Positions 1-8,829 of a stretch of 64,000 bases of DNA are shown here, piece by piece. Position numbers and translations under genes: made by a program. Within the stretch, counting starts at the first letter, position 1. Each line of letters opens with the position of its first letter. This stretch comes from Tetrastigma voinierianum (lineage: Eukaryota > Streptophyta > Magnoliopsida > Vitales > Vitaceae): contig JAEQBH010004115.1 of the NCBI GenBank assembly GCA_016808115.1, positions 744,001 to 808,000 on the forward strand. Reading direction: 5' to 3'. A model generated the notes under the pieces. The model was not told where the DNA came from, ran no database searches, and saw nothing but the letters and a program-made list of their open reading frames with translations.

Positions 1-311
1 AACGGAATTTAATGCACTGTGTTAGGTATCGGGAAAGCAGAGAACGGAGAAGAAAGGAAATTTTTTATCTGTTACATTTTCTATTGTTTTGATTCTTTGA
101 AAAGAAGTACTCAGATTTCACTGGTCTAAGCAATTGGAGTGTGCTCAGTTGGAAAATCTAAGACAAGAAGTTATTATTTTTATTTACCCTCCTGACAGTT
201 TCTCGGAATCCAAACAGAACATTGCAATCCTTTTGGTTGCAGGTAGAACAGAATCATACAAATAAAGTTATTTTTTCTTTTTAAAATAATCAATGTAACT
301 AAGCACATATG
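1..311. other. Left-edge sequence without a recognisable gene
   Basis: No coding similarity is visible on either strand. The stretch precedes the duplicated rpl2 leader and could hold its promoter or 5' UTR, but no clear TATA box or start could be assigned. A short piece near 215-230 resembles part of the downstream repeat, hinting at an older partial copy. Confidence 0.4.
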
Positions 312-846
312 ACTGTAAACCCTGTAGGTTCTGTATTCTTTTTCCCCTTTCCAACATTTTCTCTGCAGCCAAAGCTGCCAAACAGAACATAATACTTGAT
401 TTGTGATTGAAAAAACATAGAAAAAGAAGAGGCAAAATTTCAATTCCCCTTTAATGAAAAAAGAATTAGAAACCAAATTTGTAACTTCCTCTGTGAATCA
501 AGTATCAGCTACCCAGCAGAACATAATGCTTGTGCTTTTGCTTTTTGTTTCCTTCATAGTTGCAAAGGATTTTCCTTCATATAACTGTAATCCCTGTAGG
601 TTCTGTATTATTTTTCCCCTTTCCAACATTTTCTCTGCAGCCAAACAGAACATTATACTTGATTTGTCCTCAAGAAAACAGAGGAAAAGAGGCGCCAAAA
701 TTTCAATTCCCATTTAATGAAAAAAGAATTAGAAACCAAATTTGTAACTTCCTCCATGAATCGTGTATCAGCAACCCAGCAGAACGTAATGCTTGTGCTT
801 TTGCTTTTTGTTTCCTTCACAGTTGCAAAGGATTTGCCTCAACATG
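312..846 (+). repeat. Tandem duplication of the rpl2 leader segment
   Basis: Two adjacent units share the same order of landmarks. Unit 1 is about 312-583 and unit 2 about 584-846. Both begin ACTGTAA(A/T)CCCTGTAGG, run through a CTCTGCAGCCAAA block and an AATGAAAAAAGAATTAGAAACC block, and end in a pyrimidine-rich stretch followed by AG and TTGCAAAGGAT. The offset is about 272 bp at the start and 263 bp at the end, the difference being small indels. The last unit runs directly into the conserved rpl2 coding sequence. Each unit ends in a plausible 3' splice acceptor (AG at 558-559 and 821-822), so the duplication would give the gene two candidate acceptors. That acceptor role is inferred from the sequence alone. 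Confidence 0.8.
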
Positions 847-1339
847 CTTCACGCGAGAGTACGATGAACCAGATCTTCGGTCTGGACATAAGCTCCCAAA
901 TTGGAAGTTCCATGCCACTTTCAGCAATGAGAATTGGAACTATTATCCATAACATCGAGATGAGACCGGGTCAAGGTGGAAAATTCGTACGATCAGCTGG
1001 AACATCTGCAAAGATACTGAAAGAGCCAACATCAAGATACGTGTTAGTGAAATTGCCTTCTGGTGTCCAGAAACTGATCGATACAAAATGTAAGGCCACC
1101 ATTGGCGCTGTTGCAAACGCAGGTCATGGGGGCTGCTAGTTTAGAAAGCTGACAGAGCCGGTGGTTGGGTATAAGGCCAAAGGTTCGTGGTGTTGCCATG
1201 AATCCTCGTCGATCATCCTCATGGAGGAGGAGAGGGGAAAAGCAAAAGTGGTGGCAGCCATGGGAGGGGTTCCTTAACACCATGGGGCAAGCCAACAAAG
1301 TGTGGCTACAAAACTGGACCACTCAAACGCAGAAAATAA
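823..1339 (+). CDS. rpl2: Mitochondrial ribosomal protein L2, C-terminal half (nuclear 3' rpl2), with frameshifts
   Basis: The product is the C-terminal domain of a bacterial-type ribosomal protein L2, a large-subunit protein that binds 23S-like rRNA at the peptidyl-transferase centre. Visible family signatures in order are MRIGTIIHNIE, GGKFVRSAGTSAKIL, LVKLPSGVQKLI, CKATIGAVANAGHG, RWLGIRPKVRGVAMNP, DHPHGGGEGKS, GSLTPWGKPTKCGYKT and a basic tail ending at TAA 1337-1339. The signatures lie in three frames. One or more small indels fall between about 1125 and 1165 and another near 1210, while the residues are otherwise conserved. In many eudicots mitochondrial rpl2 is split and its 3' part sits in the nucleus; this gene fits that form. 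An ATG at 864 is in frame with the conserved domain, and a longer reading starts at 717 but probably crosses an intron end (acceptor at 821-822). No obvious mitochondrial presequence is certain. A recent mitochondrial insertion or pseudogene is the alternative. Confidence 0.8.
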
Positions 1340-1893
1340 AGGTTCAGTACTTTTTTTTTCTTAGTTTTGCGATAACTTTGTCACATTTTTGAAGTCTTTG
1401 TGATGGTTTTCAGTTCATGGTAAGGTTTTATTTCTTTTAGAATGAAGCCGGATTATGAATATATGGTTTCTAAGTATTGCTTTACAATGACTTGTTAGTT
1501 GCATTTATCTAATAACAATCCATTGCAACAGATCTTGAGTGTCTGCTGAAACTCTTATTGAACCCTCTTACATTCTGTCATGCAAAACTCAAAAGCATTA
1601 TTTGTTTGATGAATTTCAATTTTCCATTGTGGATTTGTTCCTTGAAATAGCCTGTTTTGTGTTCATAAAACTTGAGAGAACAAAGCTTAGATTTGAAGTT
1701 ACTAACCAGCCAGCTGCATAGAAGCATCATGGATTCAGTTAGCAGATTAGTGACTTCTCCAAAGGATGCATCAAAGTTGGCTTGGATGAATCATGGATAA
1801 GCTCAGCTCGCCAAACTTCTAATATCGTACAATTTATTGTGTATATAAGTCAGTATGTTTCACTGTAAAAACTAGGATGCTTTTAAATATCTT
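1340..1893. other. rpl2 3' flank
   Basis: AT-rich sequence follows the rpl2 stop. No conserved coding sequence is visible. Part is probably the rpl2 3' UTR, but I could not assign a polyadenylation site. Confidence 0.35.
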
Positions 1894-2200
1894 TTGATTA
1901 GGGATGAATTTGGTTTTCCCGCACTCGCCTCTTCACTCTTCTATCCCTGCAGTGAGCACTCAGGTAAAAACGCAAAAATCTGGTTGGCTACTCCCCCGTG
2001 TCTCTTCTGGACTTTATGGCGTGAAAGGAATATGGTGGTTTTTGAGAATGAGATTTCCTCTGTTCAAAGGATAAAAGCTACCTTCTTGAGCAATTTGTGG
2101 TATTGGGCTAATTTGTATAGCTTTGATAACACGAATTCTTTAGTGGACTTTTTTGTCTTGGATGGGGTATCGATAATAAAAAAATTCTGTATGTGCATAG
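1894..2200 (+). pseudogene. LINE reverse-transcriptase C-terminal fragment (zf-RVT region)
   Basis: The reading contains the pattern KIWLATPPCLFWTLWRERN followed by VVFENE, RIKATFLSNLWYWANL and NSLVDFF. This is the segment after the zinc-binding motif at the end of many plant L1-type LINE ORF2 proteins. The zinc-binding CxxC part is absent, so only the last part of the domain is kept. It is immediately followed by a second, longer fragment of the same domain at 2320, so the pair may be remnants of two insertions or of one duplicated tail. Confidence 0.6.
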
Positions 2201-2319
2201 GCAGCAACAGGAAGGGTACATCTGGAAGACCTCTGCAGCTGTAAGGACATGTCCTGCAATCTGCTCAACATTAACAATGTCAGGTAAACTATAGATCATC
2301 GAAGAGGAAAACTTAAGCG

Positions 2320-2860
2320 AAGAGGAAGACCCTTAACCGGTGCTACCTTTGTGAGAATGAGGAGGAAACTATAGATCATCTTCGGGTGCGCTGTCAGCAG
2401 GCCCGTTTGTTGTGGGAGATCATTTTGGCGACAATTGGTATAGGGTGGGTTTTTCCTCTTTCCGTTCGCTAAATCCTTCTCTCTTTGGCTAGCAGCTAAG
2501 GTGGGAAAGCAACAGAAAAGTTTGGAGGGCAACTCTTCTTTGTCTCTTTTACAATTTTGCGCAAAAGGAATAGAGTGACTTTTGACAATGAGATCTTTCA
2601 TGATCACAAAAAGAAGCATTTTTTCATTTGTAGTTTATGGTCATGGTCAAATGTTTATAGTGGATAGAGACAGGTCTTGATAGATTTCTTAACTTGGTTT
2701 GGGTATAGATGATTTTTCAGACTGGTAGGTTTTATTGAGCCGTTGGTTTCCTTTTTTGGCCATTCCCTTGTAGTATACTCCCTCTATACTTCCAGGTGCT
2801 TTAGTCATATTCCTTTTTGTGAGTAATATATGCTGTTTGTTTACCCATAAAAAAAAAACT
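2320..2860 (+). mobile_element. LINE 3' end: zf-RVT domain, 3' UTR and poly(A)
   Basis: In one frame near 2335-2460 the reading is NRCYLCENEEETIDHL, VRCQQARLLWEIIL and IGIGWVFP. This has the CxxC...HxxxxxxC arrangement of the zf-RVT zinc-binding motif that closes plant LINE ORF2. After small frame changes it continues into the LFW.IWRERNRVTFDNE type of segment near 2545-2600 and a NLWSWSN-like tail near 2635. The following 3' UTR ends in an A-run at about 2850-2860, as expected for a target-primed insertion. The 5' part, including the endonuclease and RT core, is missing, which is typical 5' truncation. Several frameshifts make it non-coding. Confidence 0.7.
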
Positions 2861-3267
2861 ATCAAATTTTTTTTCCATAATAAAAAAACTGATAAAGAGG
2901 CATAAAAGCATGGTTGAACCTCAATCTCAGCAGCTGATGGCAATCATGTGGAAGATGATTATTCCCGAACTTGCTAAATCACTGTTACTGTGTTGCAGTA
3001 CAACCTTATTGCCTTGATGTTAATTTCACTAGCACTTCCCTTCTTGCTAAGTTCTGAAATTGATACATAAAATAACTGTTTATTTGACTGAATATCATAT
3101 AAAGCAGAAGATATTTTAGCCATTTGCATCAAGCGCAAACTTCCACTATCTTTATTCAAGTGGAAATGAAACGGGTTCTCATGTTGATGATCACTATCTT
3201 TTGTAAGTTTAGCGCCGTGTAGTTTCCCCTCATAAAAAAAAGCCAAATACAAATATCCTTTCCAATA
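2861..3267. other. Intergenic sequence between LINE tail and PPR gene
   Basis: No recognisable coding or RNA feature on either strand. A 120-codon open frame on the - strand (2974-3336) has no family resemblance and I do not call it a gene. Confidence 0.4.
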
Positions 3268-3420
3268 TTTTAAAAACCCGTTTGGTGATTGGACCAGAAA
3301 AATTACATGTTCACGGTTTAGGGGTCGAACCAACAATCGAACTAAATTAAACTGAGATCAAAAAGGTCATCCATCGATGATCTGATCGGATCGGCCTATT
3401 CGGTCTAGTTTTTAAAACAC
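3268..3420. repeat. MITE-like element with TTTTAAAAAC inverted ends
   Basis: The left end near 3268 reads ATTTTAAAAACCCG. The reverse complement of the right end near 3415 reads GTTTTAAAAACTAG. The interior is about 150 bp and contains a GATCGGATCGGCC-like segment. Short interspersed repeats of this shape are common in plant genomes. A TSD was not established. Confidence 0.35.
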
Positions 3421-3478
3421 TTATCCTTTCCACTAGACTCTGGAGGTGTCATCACATTGTTTGAACTCATGACCAATA

Positions 3479-4959
3479 TCATGAACCTCTTATCCTACTA
3501 CAACCGGGATCTTTACTTATGCCTTCATGCTGCATCCTCAGCCAACAATCCGCCGCATCAAGCCGCCTACCTGCCAAAGCCTTAGCTCCGGCTATATAGA
3601 CATAGCTCCCTGTGTATCCAGAATCCAGTTCAAGAAGACGCCGGCAACCCGTCCCGCCGAAATCTTAGAATCCGACAACCGCCTAACAACGCTCCCCAAA
3701 CTATAACATTCGGTTCTACCGGCATCGAATCGATCAAACCCTCAGCTTCATCTAGGCGACCAGCCCGGCTAAGGAGATCAACCACACACCCATAGTGCCC
3801 AACCTGGGGAACTATTCTAAATTCTTTGATCATCTTGCTGAAAAGATCAATCCCCTTATCGACAAAACCTGCATGACTGCATGCTGATAGTAATCCCATG
3901 AAAGTTACATCATTAGGCTTCACTCCAGATTCAATCATCTTAAAGTAGTACCTAAACGCTTCTCCGGCGTCGCCATGGACGCCTGAACCAGATATCATCG
4001 TACTCCATGATATAACATCTCTTTCCTGCATATCATCAAAGATCCTTCTTGCTTCTTCCATGGTTCCACATTTGGCATACATGTCAACCAACGCATTCCC
4101 TAAGTAAAGATTCAGTCCCCTCCTTCTCCGGTCGAGTAGCCGGTCGATCCGCCGCCCTAAATCAAGAGCGCCAATATGAGAACAGGCCGACAACACACTC
4201 ACAAGAGTAACATCATTAGGCATCGTTCCACCCACCTTCTGCATTTCATGAAAAACATCTATGGCGTCGGAATACTTCCCGTTTTGAACGTACCCGCCGA
4301 TCATGGCGTTCCAGGAAACCACATCCCTCTCAGGCGTCTCGCCAAAAACCCGCCTCGCCGAGGCTAAATCGCCACAGAGGCAGTACCCGGATACCATAGC
4401 GTTCCAAGCGACCACGTCTCTTAGAAGAATTTCATCGAACACCTGCCCTGCATTGCCTGGTTGTCGGAATTTGAAGTACATGTCGACTAAAGAAGTTCCC
4501 AAGTGGATGTTCTTATCAAATCCAGATTTGATCACAACACCATGGACCTTCAGGCCGTGGCAATGGCGTCAAGAGCCGGCGCGCAGGCTTTGACGACCAG
4601 TGTAAATGTAATTTGGTATTCGGCTTCGGCGCGCCGGGGAATGAGACCTGCCGGTGGAAACAGGTGAGCGCGTATTCCCAATCGCCGTAACGGACGTGGG
4701 CTTTGATGATTGCGTTCCAGGCGAAGACGTTGGGGTTTGGGAGTTGGGAGAAGATGAGGTGGGCGTGGCGCAGGTTAGCATTTGAAGCACACGCGTCGAT
4801 GAGCTTGACGGCGGTGAGATTCCGGTGGAGGGAAGGCGGCGGGTTGGTAATGAGCTGGGCTTGGATTTGGAGGAGCTGCTTTGTTTGGAAGTGATCGGCG
4901 CAATTTAGTAGAAGGGTAGTAAGTTTCAAGTGGTTGCAATTGCATGACTGCAATTTCAT
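3479..4959 (-). CDS. PLS-class PPR protein, E subgroup, frameshifted
   Basis: PPR proteins bind single-stranded organellar RNA through tandem helical hairpins; E-subgroup members usually act in C-to-U editing in mitochondria or plastids. From the N terminus the reading shows NVFAWNAIIKAHVRYGDWEYAL, then GTSLVDMYFKFRQPGNAGQ, RDVVAWNAMVSGYCLCGDLA, RDVVSWNAMIGGYVQNGKYS, GNALVDMYAKCGTMEEARR, RDVISWSTMISGSGVHGDAG, and the E region with LLSRAGRLDEAEGLIDSMP and VWGALLGGC. In another frame it continues LLELDSGYTGSYV and ends GISKDPGCSRI before TGA at 3479-3481, so the E motif is present and no DYW domain follows. Indels occur near 4610, 4558 and in 3640-3690. The preferred ATG is 4957-4959; an upstream in-frame ATG at 5037 overlaps a TA repeat. 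Conservation outside the indels argues for sequence error or very recent inactivation. Confidence 0.85.
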
Positions 4960-4991
4960 GTCCAGAAATTGTAATTTTTGGGAAAAATGAA

Positions 4992-5082
4992 GTCTATATA
5001 TATATATATACATGTCACGTAGGTGATACGTGGACAACTTTCACCCTTTTTTTAATATAATAATAATAATAATAATAATAAT
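4992..5082. repeat. Simple repeats upstream of the PPR gene
   Basis: A (TA)n tract lies at about 4994-5011 and an (AAT)n tract at about 5056-5082. They sit in the presumed promoter of the PPR gene. Confidence 0.85.
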
Positions 5083-5084
5083 AG

Positions 5085-5285
5085 TTTATTATCAGTGAGT
5101 GCGTGACATGTAGTGAGATAGTTAAGTCTCTTAAATAGTATAGAGTTCAAACAGGGAATGCAGGTTATGTTAGTGGTAGAGTTTTACCGTCTTTGTAGTC
5201 TCTTTTGATCTGTATAGGAATTAGTTTAGATGTAGTATGGTTTAAAGACATCTTTCGTATATACACGAATCCGCTCATGACACCT
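5085..5285 (+). repeat. SINE-like dispersed repeat, copy 1
   Basis: This segment shares ordered blocks with two copies at 63.48-63.91 kb. They are GTGAGATAGTTAAGTCTCTT, a TTCAA/TTCGAG block, GGAATGCAGGTTATGTTA, a GAGTTTTA block, a TTTGATCTGTATAGGAATTAG block, and a terminal CATCTTTCGTATATACACGAATC. The internal TTCRA-type block resembles an RNA polymerase III B box. Length near 200 bp fits a SINE, but poly(A) or poly(T) tail and TSD were not resolved. Confidence 0.5.
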
Positions 5286-5287
5286 CA

Positions 5288-5326
5288 TTGTTACAATTTC
5301 ATATTTGGAAATTGTAATTTGGAGAA
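5288..5326. repeat. Duplicate of the PPR start-codon region
   Basis: Sequence ACAATTTCAT...GAAATTGTAATTT here closely matches 4949-4985, which spans the PPR start codon. About 38 bp are shared with a few mismatches. The SINE-like copy and the simple repeats lie between the two occurrences. Confidence 0.55.
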
Positions 5327-5625
5327 AACTCGACTCGAATAAAAAATTTGAAACTCGAACTCAATCGAGTTTTATCTAAACTCAAATTCGACCGAGTTTT
5401 ATCTAAACTCAATTCGAAAAATAGTCGAGCTACTCAACAAAGCTCAAGTTAATTAAAAATTAATAATAATTAAGCTGAACTCGGTAGGTGTTCGATTCGA
5501 TTAAGCTCACGAAGCGACTCGAGTCGAGTATTATGATGCTTGAACTGGCTACGATTAAGCTAGAATCGAGATTAATTATTCTCACAGTCGAGGCTTGAGT
5601 AATTTGACTCATTTATATCCCTACT
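5327..5625. repeat. TCGAG-rich repeat, possibly non-autonomous hAT/MITE
   Basis: The stretch is dense in CTCGA/TCGAG words (for example around 5330, 5370, 5395, 5520). It ends in ATTTATATCCCTA, the reverse complement of TAGGGATATAAAT. Dispersed repeats with TAGGGATGTAAATGA-like ends and alternating TCGAG motifs are widespread in plants. The left end and target duplication are unclear, so the class is only suggested. Confidence 0.4.
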
Positions 5626-5724
5626 CGACACTCGTTAACCATCGTCAACAAGCACGTGGCCATTTAGACTCATTAATGAGGCTTATTTGATTTTAGCGCA
5701 AACCGTGTGAAAATCACATGGAGA

Positions 5725-6415
5725 TGTGAGGGCGAAAGCCCTCCCTCTGCAGTGGGTGCGGCCAGAAGAGCGGCCAGGAGCCTCCAGCTAAACGGAGGCC
5801 CTTTTTACTAGAGGCCATGGTTGGGCCGGTCCATCTGTCCAGGCCCATGAAGCCAGCTTAGGAGCGAATCAGGATCTGTATAGCCGAAAGAAGGGTTGGC
5901 ATTCCGGATGCAGCTGCAGGAGGCTTTATCTAATAAGGTTGATGAATAGACTCTCTTTGGAGAGAGGTGCACCATCCGCATTACCTGCCACGAATTCAAG
6001 ATGGACAAACCCCTTTGGGGTCTTGCATTTAGGAGCTGCGTCATAAATGAAAGCAGTCTTCATACTACAAAATGTAGTGCCTCTCCCCCTGTCTTGCTAG
6101 AAGGAAGAATTAGTCTCCGCCCGTGATATATGCGCCACCTTCCCCTTCCGATTTGGGAGGAAATCATCTACTTACCACGAATAGTGGATTTCCTTCTTTC
6201 CTGATAAAAGGGAAGTCACGACACGAAATAAGGTAAGGCAACTCAAGTCTCAAAACTCCCAATCTTTGAAAACGAAGACAAGAAGTCCCAGCGGCGTAGG
6301 AGAGGCGATGTGAGACTTCCCTCCCAGTCGCTCTTGATTGATGTTTTGTTTGCGGGTTGCACGTAGGTTGATGTATGTTCAGGCGATCTAGTGACTCACG
6401 AGAATTAGGAAGCTA
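5725..6415 (+). repeat. Tat element 5' LTR
   Basis: It is homologous over about 690 bp to 35785-36460, in the same orientation. Shared blocks include AGGGCGA..GCCCTCCC at the start, CTAGAGGCCATGGTTGG, GGCTTTATCTAATAAGG, GGAGGAAATCATCTACTTAC, GGAAGTCACGAC and AGGAAGCTAC at the end. Many small indels separate the copies. The exact first and last bases are uncertain because no flanking duplication was seen. Confidence 0.65.
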
Positions 6416-7250
6416 CGATTGAAAGTGTGCGTCTGTGGGAACGCCTGTGAGAAATCTCAAAAGCGATCACGCGAGCTGGGTTCATCCTACTCCCAGATCT
6501 CGGATTATCCAGGGTTTTGGTGGTTCAGCTCATCCCATCGGACGGTCAGACTTATCGCCATGTCCGTGACCCGATGCAAGCCTACCCATCGAGGTAGTTT
6601 CTTCCATTTGGCGTCGGGAGATGGAGCGAAATAGGAGGAGCGGTGACGGATGGCGAGTGCAGGTACATGCGGACCATTTACGGCGGGGAGAACGGCCAGA
6701 AGCACGGACAGCAGAGTCAGCCGGACAGATAGCTCCGAGTGTCGCCCCGAGAAATGTACCCTTGGCCGGGTGAATAAGGGAAAGAGCGAGTCTGGAGCTC
6801 ATAGTGATCACCAAGATGATGTGAGTTCTTTTGGATAGCTCTCACTTCCTGTCGCTCCACCACCCCTTGAGCAATGCGAGCCGAGTCGAGAAGAGACCTC
6901 CTCCTTGATCAGTAGGGTTATGGCGGGCGCGACGAATGAAGGGACACGGATAGACCTCGTTCGGGTGGCCTAAGCATATTGCCACACGATTTCGAGGGGA
7001 ACACCATTTCTACACACGGTATCCGTCAGGCGCTCCGCCCATGTCTGACACCTTATCCCTGTGCGGGGACCATACAACATGTTGTCCTCCCCTTTAGGCC
7101 ATCATATTTTAAACTATGAGGCTCCTCGCCAGTTCTTCATTAGCGGATTTTCTATATCTGTGGCTCTTGGGCCCGTATCATCATATGTTGCACTTCAACT
7201 GGGGCAATGATCCTTGGTGCAGGAGCAATGGGCTCCATTACCCAGGTTTT
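6416..7250 (+). other. Tat leader and 5' gag region, no readable frame
   Basis: This lies between the 5' LTR and recognisable gag. Open frames on both strands are short and without family resemblance. A primer-binding site was not identified. It is probably leader plus degraded N-terminal gag. Confidence 0.4.
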
Positions 7251-7960
7251 ACGGCTAACTGAAAGGACCCTCTACAGCGTGGTTCCACAAGCTTCCCGAG
7301 AGGATCCTACGAATTCATTCGGAATTATAGGTCGCATTTGTCTCTTAAAATGTCTGTGTGCTGTTCGGTAGAAAGGGAAACATCGGCTCGCTCAGTCCGT
7401 CCCATATGAGGACGGCGAATCCATCAAGACTTCACCTGAAGATTTAGATGTAGATCAATAGATGATTCTTATAGTATGGATGCAGTCTTGTAAAATTTTC
7501 GAAGAAGCTTTGGGGAACTACTCCTTTCTTCAGTCCACGACCCTTGATCGCCCGCGACCATGGAAGAGCTATATCGTGAGCTGACAAATACTCACTCTGG
7601 AGGATAATATCCCATTTCCTGGCAATTGTGTCTTGTTGCGAGAAGCGGCAAAACCTGACCTCTGAATCGGCCGCGAAGAAGCTTGAGCGAGGGCGCGTCC
7701 CGAGAATAGTCCAGAAAGAAGAGATCCTCCCAGTTCACCCCCATAACATCTCTACGACCAAATTTGCTTCCTTCATCTAGATCACCCAGGTTTAAGTAGG
7801 CGCGTGCGAAGCGAGCCGGACCACGTAACTTGATCAACGAGTGTGACTACCCACGAGGACCGCGACCGTAAACGAATCAATGCGAGGCGAAGTTCATGAT
7901 TGAAGTGTCAGAAGGCGGGGTACCTTAGAAGGTTCATTTAGAACTTGACCTGCAATCTTT
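7251..7960 (+). pseudogene. Tat gag remnant
   Basis: Across several frames the + strand keeps the plant retrotransposon gag pattern. It reads AWFHKLPRG near 7276-7300, then a degraded SHL...ERETSARSV segment, then EALGNYSFLQS, TTLDRPRP and a LTLEDNIP end near 7610. In the family this is the capsid-like region that forms virus-like particles in the cytoplasm. At least five frame changes occur. The - strand open frame at 7592-7837 is a shadow of this region. Confidence 0.55.
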
Positions 7961-7989
7961 GGCTTAGCCCTACTTCCCAATGGGCGGTT

Positions 7990-8620
7990 GTCGTTCTTGA
8001 GCATTCGTGAGCCCGGGCTACCATCAACTTTATCTTGGGAGGCTCGGTCGGCGATTGATACCGATCGAGGCAAAAAGACGAAAAATGCTCCGTTGCCTCG
8101 TCAGGCAGAATAAACACCATCGATGCAGAAAGCTGACCTGACACTTATTGCGTCGATGGCCTTATATCGCTCCTCCTATGGGTCCAGGCCGGGATCATCA
8201 CTCCCGTTATGATGCACTTGTACTCACTTTATGTATTAACTAATTTTGATGTGCACTTAGGGTCCTTGTCGTCCTGAAGCGATGTGGCGGGAGTATTGCA
8301 CCTCCCAGCCCTTACGCGGATGAAAGTCCCGATCCCATCTCAACTCGGCGGTAGAGTTTTATCCCAGGGTTCAGTGAGTGCCTCACTAACAGTGGGGTGA
8401 TGTGCTCTCTCTGTTAGAGGCCGGGGTCCGATGGCTTTCGGCAAAGTGTTGTTTAGTGGTCGAGAAGATTTGGGCCGTCTGTTTATCGTGGAGCGGACCT
8501 AGGCTGCGTGCCATGAAAGCAATTCCTTAACTTACCGCGAGCTATCGGCTATCTCCACTTGCATTCGGACGGGTTGACCTTGGTGCGATTTAGCGGCTCG
8601 TCGGTGTTATCGGCCTATCA
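7990..8620 (+). pseudogene. Tat aspartic-protease region remnant
   Basis: The + strand keeps fragments typical of the Tat gag-protease linker and protease. They are INFILGGSVGD near 8025, a DALVL segment near 8210, LHLPA followed by a K/MKVPIPS-like piece near 8300, an SGFSECLT segment near 8370, and a FGKVLFSGREDLG-like piece at 8438-8475 leading to AMKAIP near 8515. The catalytic Asp triad is not readable with certainty. It lies directly upstream of the RT as expected for a gag-pro-pol order and is non-functional. Confidence 0.5.
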
Positions 8621-8829
8621 ATCCACGGCTGCGAGAGATAAAGACCCAGATAGCTCGTCGTGAAGCTCCACCCACCTTCGTAGCAATTGGGCTGCCATCA
8701 GGGCGCTTAGGAAGACGGTCAAGACAAGGAACAATCGGGTTGCAGACTTCTACAACCCGCATTCGCTGGCAACCAATGTGTACGGCGTTAGTTCCTCCCG
8801 ACCAAAAGAGTATGGCCCAGCCGGTAACA

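Noticed and set aside
717..863. Hydrophobic N-terminal extension MLVLLLFVSFTVA as a signal or transit peptide of rpl2
   Set aside because: It coincides with a pyrimidine-rich 3' splice-site region and is repeated upstream, so it is more likely intron than protein.
7592..7837. Open frame on the - strand resembling a transposase_28 segment
   Set aside because: The + strand carries the Tat gag/protease order across this position; the - frame is its shadow.
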